A stretch of 6,545 nucleotides of DNA from an uncultured bacterium (GTDB taxonomy: Bacteria > Patescibacteriota > Minisyncoccia > Phycocordibacterales > GWA1-40-21). This document shows, one piece after another, positions 1-5,784 of the stretch. Numbering within the stretch: the stretch's first letter is position 1; each line of letters starts with the position of its first letter. The position numbers and the translations under genes are program-made. The notes under the pieces are model-generated. The model was given only the letters and a program-made list of their open reading frames with translations, had not been told where the DNA came from and searched no databases. The stretch covers positions 1 through 6,545 of the forward strand of contig CAIPUJ010000049.1 of the NCBI GenBank assembly GCA_903868205.1. The letters are read 5' to 3'.

Positions 1-62
1 ATGTGTATTATATAACTTCTAACCTTAAAAATAAAGGCTTGCTCGCTTACGGCAGAACAGAA

Positions 63-124
63 AAAGTCAGAGGTCTCTCCTTGAAGAGGAGTCTTCGACG
101 GGAAAAGGTGAGTCCTCGGACTTT
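63..124. other. Strongly structured hairpin element downstream of the carboxypeptidase gene
   Basis: Positions 63-80 pair with 107-124 over 18 positions with only three symmetric single mismatches (69/118, 74/113, 78/109). The top of the stem carries a second hairpin, 81-87 with 92-98, closed by a GGAG loop at 88-91, and an unpaired CGGGAAAA follows at 99-106. The element begins 2 bases beyond the carboxypeptidase stop. Read on the minus strand it is followed by a five-T run (67-61 reads CTTTTTC), so it may be an unusually large terminator for that operon. Read on the plus strand the mismatches become U-U and A-G and one pair becomes G-U, so the fold is better there, which would suit a plus-strand structured RNA. 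I could not match it to SRP RNA, RNase P RNA, tmRNA, tRNA or a riboswitch class I know. Strand and role are undecided. Confidence 0.5.
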
Positions 125-126
125 AA

Positions 127-1089
127 TTATTCGGACAACTTCTGCAAAACCATCTTAGCAAGACTTTCAACATCTTCAAATCTACCTTCTTGTGTAGAAC
201 CCAGAACAACAATAGCCACTGGGTGTGATATTCCAGCATCTATTATTATGGCCAAATTTCCACCAGCTAAATCTGTAAAACCGGTCTTAGATCCAATAAG
301 AGTAGGTATTTCATTTAAGGATACATTTGTATTTCTTGCTGGGTGTCTAATATTACTTTCTGAGATAAAAATAGAATTTTCTTTAGCTGTAGCATAAATC
401 ATTTCTGGATCATTCAATACAACATATGAAAGTAACTTACCCATATCATATGCTGAACTGTAGGCACCAGAAATAGCTGTGTTGATATCAAGTCCGGTTT
501 CATTTAGGAACATTGTATCTTTTAAACCAATCTCTTTTGTTTTTTCATTCATTAAAGAGATTGTATTTTCACCATCAATTGCTTTGTATGCATCTAGTGC
601 TCTAGCCAAAGCATGCATACCATCATTTGATGAGGTAACAAGTGTAAAATCAAGAAGTTCTTTCAGTGTCCATTTTTCATTTACAAGTAATCCACTATCC
701 CCTTCTTGTCGAATAGATTCTTCATCAATATCTATTATTGTGGTTGGTAGCATATTACTTTTTATAACAAGCCCAGCCATTATTTTTGTAACGGAAGCTA
801 AAGGAAGCTTCTCCCTTTCGTTTTTTGAGAAAATAACATTATTTTCTTTTATATCATAAACATAATATGATTTTGCGATTATGTTTGATAATACAGATTC
901 ATAATCAAATTGTTTTTTTTCTGTATCAGTATTTATTTTTTTAATAACTTCTGGAATATCAGAGTAATTAAGAGAAATTATAAAAATAAAAAATAAAACA
1001 ACCGCTATTAAAATAGTGGAATTTATCCTTTTGTTTTTTTTAAGCAAACTATAAAGCTTCGTTGTTTTTATTTTCTTCAATTTCTTCAT
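127..1089 (-). CDS. D-alanyl-D-alanine carboxypeptidase (DacA/PBP5-like, peptidase S11)
   Basis: A 320-residue penicillin-binding protein that should remove the terminal D-Ala from peptidoglycan pentapeptides outside the membrane. All three active-site motifs of family S11 are present: S-V-T-K at 99-102 (nucleophile Ser99, Lys102), S-S-N at 153-155, and K-T-G at 268-270. The N-terminus is Lys-rich, followed by one hydrophobic segment at about 26-40 that would act as an uncleaved signal anchor. The protein ends soon after the catalytic domain, without the C-terminal beta domain and amphipathic anchor of E. coli PBP5, so the N-terminal helix probably provides the membrane attachment. The start overlaps the end of scpB by 41 nt. 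I kept the ATG at 1089 because it gives the natural Lys-rich cytoplasmic tail before the membrane helix; there is no Shine-Dalgarno to confirm it. It is the last gene of the minus-strand run. Confidence 0.93.
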   Translation of the reverse strand: MKKLKKIKTTKLYSLLKKNKRINSTILIAVVLFFIFIISLNYSDIPEVIKKINTDTEKKQFDYESVLSNIIAKSYYVYDIKENNVIFSKNEREKLPLASVTKIMAGLVIKSNMLPTTIIDIDEESIRQEGDSGLLVNEKWTLKELLDFTLVTSSNDGMHALARALDAYKAIDGENTISLMNEKTKEIGLKDTMFLNETGLDINTAISGAYSSAYDMGKLLSYVVLNDPEMIYATAKENSIFISESNIRHPARNTNVSLNEIPTLIGSKTGFTDLAGGNLAIIIDAGISHPVAIVVLGSTQEGRFEDVESLAKMVLQKLSE

Positions 1090-1690
1090 TTTGATTTTCT
1101 GTTTTTACTTCATCTGCTTCCTTTGGTAGTTCAGCATTTTTGAAGTCTTCAATTGCTTTCTTAGCTTCAGCAAATTCTGGTATATCTTCTATCTTTGAAA
1201 TTCCCATATATGAAAGAAGCTCAAAGCTTGGTTTATATAAAAAGCTTCTTTGATCTTTAGGGTTTATTACTTTTTCAATAAGCCCACGGATCATCAAGTT
1301 TCTTAATATAAATGTAGACTGTACACCACGAATATAATCTACCTCGGCACGAGATATTGGTCCTTGGTAAATAATAATAGAGAGAGTTTCCAACCCTGCT
1401 TTTCCAAGATCTTTTACAAGCTCTTCTTTTGTAAGTTTTTCTATTATATCTCCCGTATCTTTGCTTGTTCCAAGAGTTATTTCATCTTCCTTTCTTACAA
1501 TTATTATTCCTCTATCTGAAATTTTTGTTTCCAAACTATTTAGTGCAACAGAAATCTCCTCTTCTGTTTTACCGAAAATTTGAGCTAGCTTCTTTATTGT
1601 TATAGGTTCACCTTTCCAAAAAAGAACCGCCTCTATCCCAGTACAAAGTTTTTCAATTTCTATTTTTTCTTTTTTAATATTTTCTTCCAT
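1049..1690 (-). CDS. scpB: Segregation and condensation protein B (ScpB)
   Basis: ScpB is the winged-helix kleisin-associated partner of SMC-ScpA, the complex that condenses and segregates chromosomes. The 213-residue protein has two winged-helix regions, roughly 12-75 and 90-160. The second carries the family signature: L-x-x-A-x-L-E-T-L at about 95-103, then the P-I-S-R-A-E-V-D-Y-I-R-G-V stretch at 111-123. Residues 186-213 form an acidic, low-complexity tail (many Glu and Asn), as is usual for the disordered ScpB end. It follows scpA by 48 nt and overlaps the carboxypeptidase gene by 41 nt, so co-transcription with both is likely. No SMC gene is in the window. No Shine-Dalgarno precedes the ATG (upstream is A/T only). 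Confidence 0.94.
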   Translation of the reverse strand: MEENIKKEKIEIEKLCTGIEAVLFWKGEPITIKKLAQIFGKTEEEISVALNSLETKISDRGIIIVRKEDEITLGTSKDTGDIIEKLTKEELVKDLGKAGLETLSIIIYQGPISRAEVDYIRGVQSTFILRNLMIRGLIEKVINPKDQRSFLYKPSFELLSYMGISKIEDIPEFAEAKKAIEDFKNAELPKEADEVKTENQNEEIEENKNNEAL

Positions 1691-1738
1691 AATTTTGTAT
1701 TTTTTACTTTCTACTTTAAAAACTTTATGAACTTTCTA

Positions 1739-2467
1739 CTAATATGTTGGTACCCCAACATATTTGCTTTCCATCCTGATATCATCAAACTTATTTTCTT
1801 GTGAGACCTCTATTATACCTTGTTTTACGAGCTCTAGCATAGCCAGAAAGCTCACTATCACATTTACTTTCTCTACCTTACCCATACCAGAAAATTCTTT
1901 AAAGCTCATTCTTAAATGATTTTTAACTCTTTCTGTAAGGGAATTTATTGTTTCTTCCAAACTTATCACTTTTATAATTCTAACTTGTGGTTTCTTTTCA
2001 AACTTAGGAAGATTTTTGATTACATCAAAAATTGATTTAGCAAAACTCTCTTTATTCATATCATCACTTGGAGAAAATACTGGTTCAAATTTTCTAGTGT
2101 TTGGATAGAAAATCATTTCTTTTCCGAAACCATTTTTTACATGCACACTTAGCTCTTTTATTTTTTTGTAAATCTTAAGTTTAAGTTCCAAATCTCTCAT
2201 GTCTGTTTTTTCTTCTTCTGTAAGATTTAATGTAGGCAAAAGAGATTTTGATTTGATCAAAAGAAGTGTAGAAGCGATAACAATAAAGTCAGAAGCGTCT
2301 TTTATTGGAAAAGTTTCTCTGTTTTGTAAATGAGAAATAAAATCATCGGCCACCTGAGAAAGTGAAATATCATTTACAAGAAGTTTTCTTTTTTCGATAA
2401 GAGAAAGAAGTAAATCCAATGGACCTTCAAAAACCTCTGTTTTAATTTTAAAATTATCTTCAGGCAT
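1739..2467 (-). CDS. scpA: Segregation and condensation protein A (ScpA, kleisin)
   Basis: ScpA is the kleisin that bridges the SMC heads and binds ScpB dimers. The 242-residue length is normal for the family. Visible signatures are F-E-G-P-L-D-L-L-L at 13-21 followed by I-E-K-R-K (the SMC neck-binding N-terminal region), the F-I-V-I-A-S-T-L-L-L-I-K-S-K-S-L-L-P helix at 61-78, a linker at about 110-160 that would carry the ScpB contact, and a C-terminal winged helix at about 195-230 (V-S-F-L-A-M-L-E-L-V-K-Q-G) that binds the SMC cap. The ATG overlaps the HIT gene end by 8 nt, which suggests translational coupling. Placement immediately before scpB is the classic arrangement. Confidence 0.95.
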   Translation of the reverse strand: MPEDNFKIKTEVFEGPLDLLLSLIEKRKLLVNDISLSQVADDFISHLQNRETFPIKDASDFIVIASTLLLIKSKSLLPTLNLTEEEKTDMRDLELKLKIYKKIKELSVHVKNGFGKEMIFYPNTRKFEPVFSPSDDMNKESFAKSIFDVIKNLPKFEKKPQVRIIKVISLEETINSLTERVKNHLRMSFKEFSGMGKVEKVNVIVSFLAMLELVKQGIIEVSQENKFDDIRMESKYVGVPTY

Positions 2468-2846
2468 TTATTATTTTTGCAATTTTTTCTAGTTCTTCTA
2501 TCGGTGGATGTGCGGCTCTTTCTGGATTTAATTCGTTACCATTGTTTATGGGTACCATGTGTAAATGTACATGAGGTACACCAAAGCCTTCCACAGCCAA
2601 GCCAACTCTTTTTGGATTTAACTTTAGTTTTAATTTCTTCGCTATTTTTTTTCCACTTAGTAATAATTCGCAATATTCATTATCCTCCAAATCAAAAATA
2701 TAGTCCGTATGTTTTTTAGGAATCACTAAAGTATGCCCTGGATTAATTTGTCCCAAATCTAAAAAAGCAAGATATTTTTCGTCTTCCCAAATTTTTACAC
2801 ATGGTATCTCGCCTTTTACTATTTTACAAAAAATACAGTTTTCCAT
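2460..2846 (-). CDS. HIT family protein (histidine triad nucleotide hydrolase)
   Basis: A 128-residue histidine-triad protein of the HinT / Ap4A-hydrolase-like group, which hydrolyses nucleotide phosphoramidates or dinucleoside polyphosphates in the cytoplasm. The catalytic motif H-V-H-L-H is at 92-96, with His94 and His96 placed as in the family. An N-terminal C-x-x-C (Cys4, Cys7) together with His46 and His92 would form the structural zinc site seen in many bacterial members. The core strand I-N-P-G-H-T-L-V-I-P-K at 34-44 is also typical. It starts 19 nt after the aspS stop and its TGA stop overlaps the scpA start. HIT proteins can hydrolyse aminoacyl-adenylates, so a position next to a tRNA synthetase is suggestive, but substrate choice cannot be read from the sequence. 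Confidence 0.93.
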   Translation of the reverse strand: MENCIFCKIVKGEIPCVKIWEDEKYLAFLDLGQINPGHTLVIPKKHTDYIFDLEDNEYCELLLSGKKIAKKLKLKLNPKRVGLAVEGFGVPHVHLHMVPINNGNELNPERAAHPPIEELEKIAKIINA

Positions 2847-2865
2847 ACTTATATTTTAACACAAT

Positions 2866-4266
2866 TTAAGATTTCTTTTGTTTTATTTCCAATCTCAAAT
2901 CTCTAAGTTGTTCAGAAGAAACTTTACCAGGGGCATTCATCATTAAATCCTTACCTTCTCCATTCTTAGCAAATGCAATAACCTCACGAATGTTTGGTTC
3001 GTTTTCAAGAATCATAATCATTCTATCTAATCCCCAAGCGATTCCACCATGTGGAGGTGTTCCAGCACTCAATGCTTTAAGCATGTGTCCATATTCTCTC
3101 TCAATTTTTTCTTCGCTGTAATCCATTATTTCAAGAACTTTTCTAAGAGCTTCTGGTTTATGATTTCTAACACTTCCTCCACCCATTTCAGAACCGTTTA
3201 AAGCAATGTCATATTGTGATGCAACAATTTTTTCTATATTTGTCTTATTCATCAAATCATCAAAACATTCTGCTTTGGTTCCTGAGAAAGGATTGTGTGT
3301 GAATGTCCACTTTCCATCTTCAGTTTTTTCAAACATTGGAAAATCTACAATCCAAGCAAATGCTAATAAATCTGGATCATTTTTATCTTCTCTTATGTCT
3401 GGTTTATCTGTACCATATTTTGCCATTGCTTCTGTATATGGAATTTTTGGAAAAGGAATCTGCTGAATTTTTTTATGAGGATACAAAGTTTTTACAACTT
3501 CGATAATAGCTTTTTCGTTTACGGCCATAACATCCTCTTCTGTAGCAAAGCTCATTTCCAAATCCATCTGTGTAAATTCTGGTTGTCTATCACCTCTTGA
3601 ATCTTCATCACGATAACATCTAGCAAACTGAAAATATCTCTCGAATCCAGCAGCCATCAAAATTTGTTTGTATTGTTGAGGAGATTGTGGAAGAGCATAG
3701 AAAGTACCTGGTTCTAATCTTGAAGGTACTATAAAATCTCTTGAACCTTCCGCTGTAGCAACAGTAAGACTCGGAGTTTCTACTTCACAGAAACCTTCTT
3801 TTTCTAAAATATTTCTTACAAGAAGCATTACTTTATTTCTGTTTCTGATATTTTTTTGCATTCTTGGTCTTCTCAAGTCTAAATATCTGTACTTGAGACG
3901 AGCATCTTCGCCTACATCCTTTCCATCTCCACGAACATCTATTGCAGGGGCTTCAGCTTCATTTAATACAGCCATAGAAAGAATTTCTATTTCTACTGTT
4001 CCGTTTGCTTCATCTTTGTTTATCATTCTTTCTGGTCTTGCATTAATTTTTCCTGTAACTTCAACAACCCATTCAGGGCGAACAGTGTTTGCTAGAGTAT
4101 GAGCTTCTGCATGATTTGGTAAAGCTACCATCTGAATTTTTCCAGATATATCACGAAGATCAATAAATATTAATTTACCGTGGTCTCTTCTTACGTCTAC
4201 CCATCCTTTTATAAGCACCTCCTCTCCAACTTTACTAGCCAATTCTTTTATATATGTTCTTTGCAT
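2866..4266 (-). CDS. aspS: Aspartyl-tRNA synthetase, bacterial type lacking the GAD insertion domain
   Basis: A class II synthetase that charges tRNA-Asp (or tRNA-Asp and tRNA-Asn if non-discriminating, which I cannot decide). An OB-fold anticodon-binding domain covers about 1-105 (G-W-V-D-V-R-R-D-H-G at 21-30). The catalytic core shows a motif 1 proline at 165, the Q-S-P-Q loop at 194-197, motif 2 with C-Y-R-D-E-D-S-R at 217-224 and the bacterial-style R-Q-P-E-F-T-Q at 227-233, and motif 3 G-L-D-R at 412-415. The 466 residues are about 120 fewer than a typical bacterial AspRS. The shortage is in one place: only about ten residues separate the K-P-D-I-R end (288-292) from F-A-W-I-V-D-F-P (303-310), where other bacteria carry the GAD insertion. 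It follows the HD gene by 17 nt. Confidence 0.96.
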   Translation of the reverse strand: MQRTYIKELASKVGEEVLIKGWVDVRRDHGKLIFIDLRDISGKIQMVALPNHAEAHTLANTVRPEWVVEVTGKINARPERMINKDEANGTVEIEILSMAVLNEAEAPAIDVRGDGKDVGEDARLKYRYLDLRRPRMQKNIRNRNKVMLLVRNILEKEGFCEVETPSLTVATAEGSRDFIVPSRLEPGTFYALPQSPQQYKQILMAAGFERYFQFARCYRDEDSRGDRQPEFTQMDLEMSFATEEDVMAVNEKAIIEVVKTLYPHKKIQQIPFPKIPYTEAMAKYGTDKPDIREDKNDPDLLAFAWIVDFPMFEKTEDGKWTFTHNPFSGTKAECFDDLMNKTNIEKIVASQYDIALNGSEMGGGSVRNHKPEALRKVLEIMDYSEEKIEREYGHMLKALSAGTPPHGGIAWGLDRMIMILENEPNIREVIAFAKNGEGKDLMMNAPGKVSSEQLRDLRLEIKQKKS

Positions 4267-4283
4267 GTTATTTTTTTATTAAT

Positions 4284-4892
4284 TTATATTTTCTTTACTC
4301 TTTCTACCCACCAAATATCATCCTTATCTCCCTGCCACCATCTATCAGAATCTGTTCTTATTATCTTTTCTGCTAATTCTTGAGCTTCTTTTGTTTTTAA
4401 TCTTTTAGTTGCTTGTTTTATCCACACCCCGGCTCTTTCATTACCTATATCTATTTGTTCTTTAAGAGAAAGTATTAATTCTAGATTATCTGCGTCCTTA
4501 GCAAGCTTAGATTCATAACTTTGTCTTGCTTCATACTCGTGTAATATTTTATTTATTTTATCACCAAATGGAAGTTCTGATGTTAGTTCTTTTATTGCCG
4601 TCGCCTCATCTCTTTTATTGTACTTCTGGTGAACATAATTTAAATCTGAAACTCTAGCTTCTGCTAGATCATGGAATAAACACATTTCTAAGATCTTAGC
4701 TGCATCAACTCCTTTGGCAATATTAGCTAAAGAAAATCCAATATAGCAAACTCTATTTATGTGTTCCGCCACACTCTGCTCACCACTACCAAGGAAAAAG
4801 AATCCGCTTCTTGGAGTTTTTGCTAGCATGCCAGCTTCAAACAAAAAATCCGTTATCTTACATTGTGTTTGTTTTTGTATTTTCTTTGCCAT
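4284..4892 (-). CDS. HD-domain protein, YfbR/HDDC2-like 5'-deoxynucleotidase
   Basis: A 202-residue metal-dependent phosphohydrolase of the HD superfamily. The order of motifs matches the YfbR/HDDC2 group that dephosphorylates deoxynucleoside 5'-monophosphates: S-V-A-E-H at 40-44 (His44), C-L-F-H-D-L-A-E-A at 71-79 (His74-Asp75, the HD pair), an E-Y-E at 119-121, and A-K-D-A-D-N-L-E at 131-138 supplying the last metal ligand. The C-terminus is Trp-rich (W185, W186, W194, W195). Substrate is inferred from family resemblance only. It is the first gene of the aspS run. No convincing sigma-70 promoter is visible on the minus strand just upstream; that region instead carries a divergent promoter for a small plus-strand RNA. 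No Shine-Dalgarno is present. Confidence 0.85.
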   Translation of the reverse strand: MAKKIQKQTQCKITDFLFEAGMLAKTPRSGFFFLGSGEQSVAEHINRVCYIGFSLANIAKGVDAAKILEMCLFHDLAEARVSDLNYVHQKYNKRDEATAIKELTSELPFGDKINKILHEYEARQSYESKLAKDADNLELILSLKEQIDIGNERAGVWIKQATKRLKTKEAQELAEKIIRTDSDRWWQGDKDDIWWVERVKKI

Positions 4893-4918
4893 ATTTTTTG
4901 TTTGATTAATTTATAAAT

Positions 4919-4946
4919 TTGACTTTTTTTTATAACGATATATACT
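4919..4946 (+). promoter_or_regulatory. Sigma-70-type promoter for a small RNA
   Basis: TTGACT at 4919-4924 and TATACT at 4941-4946 with a 16-bp spacer, close to consensus. The predicted start is near 4953. No open reading frame of useful size follows before the terminator at 4982-5014, so the product should be a short RNA. The promoter lies in the 5' flank of the divergent HD gene. Confidence 0.6.
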
Positions 4947-4952
4947 TGTTAG

Positions 4953-5014
4953 TACATGTTGCTCTCGCAAGAGAGTTCCGAGGAAGCCACCAGTAATGGT
5001 GGCTTCCGTTTTTT
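4953..5014 (+). ncRNA. Predicted small RNA of about 62 nt, unknown family
   Basis: This stretch has its own near-consensus promoter and an intrinsic terminator and no coding potential. It folds as two hairpins: 4962-4966 with 4971-4975 closed by a GCAA tetraloop (GNRA type), then the 10-bp terminator hairpin at 4982-5007. The 3' end reaches the stop codon of the toxin gene on the opposite strand, so the RNA is fully complementary to any transcript that reads from the toxin gene into the HD gene. The 5' part contains TTGCTCTCGC (4959-4968), which recurs in the larger plus-strand RNA at 5915-5924. Boundaries are inferred from promoter and terminator; I do not recognise a family. Confidence 0.5.
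4982..5014 (+). terminator. Rho-independent terminator of the small RNA
   Basis: Perfect 10-bp stem, 4982-4991 with 4998-5007, loop AGTAAT, then G and six T (5009-5014). There is no T-run on the minus-strand side, so it is oriented for plus-strand transcription and is not an obvious terminator for the toxin gene. Confidence 0.8.
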
Positions 5015-5417
5015 ATACAAAGTCTTTAAATATATCTTTTATTTTGTTAAAAACTTCTGAATCTAAAACACCAATTTTTCTTATAAACCTTTTATCGCTC
5101 ATCGCCCTAATTTGAGACAGATTTACAACATTCACTTCTTCATTTATATTGTTAAACTTAATTAAATATTTATCATCCTTATTTTTACTAGATATTGGAG
5201 CCACAAGGAAACCTACATTATTAAATACCTTTAAAACAACAACCGGCCTTTCAAAATTATTATTTTTACCATTTATCTCTGAACCAACATTTTGCCCCAC
5301 ATTAACCCACCATATTTCTTTTATTTTAGGATATACCTTTTTATCGGAAACATGAACCTTAATTTTTAATTTGGCCCATTCATCAAATATTTTTATTATT
5401 TCTTCATTTAATTTCAT
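5013..5417 (-). CDS. PemK/MazF-like toxin (type II toxin family), no antitoxin seen
   Basis: The product resembles the PemK/MazF-like proteins common in Patescibacteria; known MazF/PemK toxins are mRNA-cleaving endoribonucleases. Numbering from the upstream GTG at 5453 (146 residues), the family features are E-I-W-W-V at 46-50, G-Q-N-V-G-S-E-I-N-G-K at 53-63, the R-P-V-V-V-L-K strand at 69-75, a P-I-S-S-K turn at 86-90, and S-Q-I-R-A-M at 113-118 near the second conserved patch. I prefer the ATG at 5417 (134 residues): the extra 12 residues from the GTG are Lys-rich, outside the domain, and sit on a small inverted repeat; neither start has a Shine-Dalgarno. No antitoxin-sized ORF is adjacent. 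The gene lies directly downstream of a T-box attenuator on the same strand, so its expression is probably set by read-through of that terminator. Confidence 0.75.
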   Translation of the reverse strand: MKLNEEIIKIFDEWAKLKIKVHVSDKKVYPKIKEIWWVNVGQNVGSEINGKNNNFERPVVVLKVFNNVGFLVAPISSKNKDDKYLIKFNNINEEVNVVNLSQIRAMSDKRFIRKIGVLDSEVFNKIKDIFKDFV

Positions 5418-5463
5418 AGAAAAGTTTTTAGTATGTTCTTTTTTGGAACACACTCGTTTTTAA

Positions 5464-5486
5464 GTTATCCGGAATTTCCGGGTAAC
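5464..5486. promoter_or_regulatory. 23-bp near-perfect palindrome between the T-box terminator and the toxin gene
   Basis: Arms of 11 bp (5464-5474 and 5476-5486) match at 10 of 11 positions around a single central T; the core CCGGAA-T-TTCCGG is perfect. It is GC-rich compared with its surroundings and is not followed by a T-run on either strand, so it is not a terminator. The size and symmetry suit an operator for a dimeric DNA-binding protein, for example toxin autoregulation, or an RNA hairpin in the 5' leader. Which of these applies is not determined by the sequence. Confidence 0.5.
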
Positions 5487-5495
5487 TGTCCTAAA

Positions 5496-5652
5496 CTAAA
5501 AAAACACCCTTGCAAAAACCAAATTATCTTTGATTCTTGCAAGGGCGCTCATGCGCGGTACCACCTTACTTTTAACTCATTTAAGGGGTTCTAATTTGGA
5601 CGAATCCATTTCTTCCCCAAGCTCCACCGTGTTTGCGGTTTCTTTGCTCTTA
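5496..5652 (-). promoter_or_regulatory. T-box riboswitch (transcription-attenuation leader) with a very short 5' domain
   Basis: On the minus strand, AAGGTGGTACCGCG (5567-5554) differs from the usual T-box consensus by one base. The antiterminator is fully formed: AAGG 5567-5564 pairs with CCTT 5544-5541, the seven-base bulge TGGTACC (5563-5557) carries the tRNA-acceptor-binding TGGT, and GCGC 5556-5553 pairs with GCGC 5548-5545 around ATGA. The competing terminator uses the same CGCCCTT strand. Only about 85 nt separate the predicted start (near 5651) from the motif, against well over 150 nt in typical leaders. That space holds ACCG/CGGT (5639-5636 with 5629-5626), then GGGG/CCCC (5618-5615 with 5588-5585) enclosing an internal loop and a UUCG-capped 4-bp hairpin (5608-5597). 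The base facing the discriminator is U, so a tRNA with A73 is expected; tRNA-Asp normally has G73. The next gene downstream is the PemK/MazF-like toxin. Confidence 0.88.
5498..5547 (-). terminator. T-box intrinsic terminator
   Basis: On the minus strand 5547-5537 (CGCCCTTGCAA) pairs with 5515-5505 with one G-U pair, and the stem can extend to about 16 bp around an A/T-rich loop. Seven T follow at 5504-5498. The 5' strand of this stem is also needed for the T-box antiterminator, so the two folds exclude each other. Confidence 0.9.
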
Positions 5653-5657
5653 TTTAT

Positions 5658-5685
5658 ATAATACAACCTGCACAAAAAAAAGCAA
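5658..5685 (-). promoter_or_regulatory. Probable promoter of the T-box leader
   Basis: On the minus strand TTGCTT (5685-5680) and TATTAT (5663-5658) are separated by 16 bp, predicting a start near 5651, just before the first hairpin of the leader. The -35 box is weak. Its region from 5669 to 5651 matches the promoter of the divergent plus-strand RNA at 15 of 19 positions. Confidence 0.45.
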
Positions 5686-5749
5686 CAAGCGTTAAATTAC
5701 CTTATAAAATATAATGCTTTCTAAGCTTAAAAAAGTAATTTAATTTTAC

Positions 5750-5778
5750 TTGACAAAAAATACATAAGGTGCTAGTAT
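5750..5778 (+). promoter_or_regulatory. Consensus sigma-70-type promoter of the 172-nt RNA
   Basis: TTGACA at 5750-5755 is a perfect -35 box, with a 17-bp spacer and TAGTAT at 5773-5778. The predicted start is near 5785. It is divergent from the T-box promoter, and an imperfect AAGTAA/TTACTT repeat (5733-5738, 5746-5751) overlaps its -35 box and could be an operator. Confidence 0.72.
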
Positions 5779-5784
5779 ATTAAT

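Noticed and set aside
63..124. A tRNA or SRP RNA at the left edge, suggested by TTCGAC and a GNAR-type GGAG loop.
   Set aside because: No cloverleaf or acceptor pairing forms, and the conserved SRP internal-loop bases (AGCAG side) are absent.
479..859. A 126-codon plus-strand frame within the carboxypeptidase gene.
   Set aside because: It is a shadow of a gene with all catalytic motifs on the other strand; Ser/Phe/Ile-rich product typical of antisense reading of AT-rich DNA.
2866..4266. The T-box acting as an aspS-specific leader.
   Set aside because: The acceptor-facing base U calls for a tRNA with A73 while tRNA-Asp normally has G73, and two genes and a plus-strand RNA lie between the T-box and aspS.
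5496..5552. An 18-codon minus-strand ORF (ATG at 5552, TAG at 5496) inside the T-box antiterminator/terminator.
   Set aside because: Every base is already explained by the antiterminator loop, terminator stem and T-run; no ribosome binding site, and the length is within chance.
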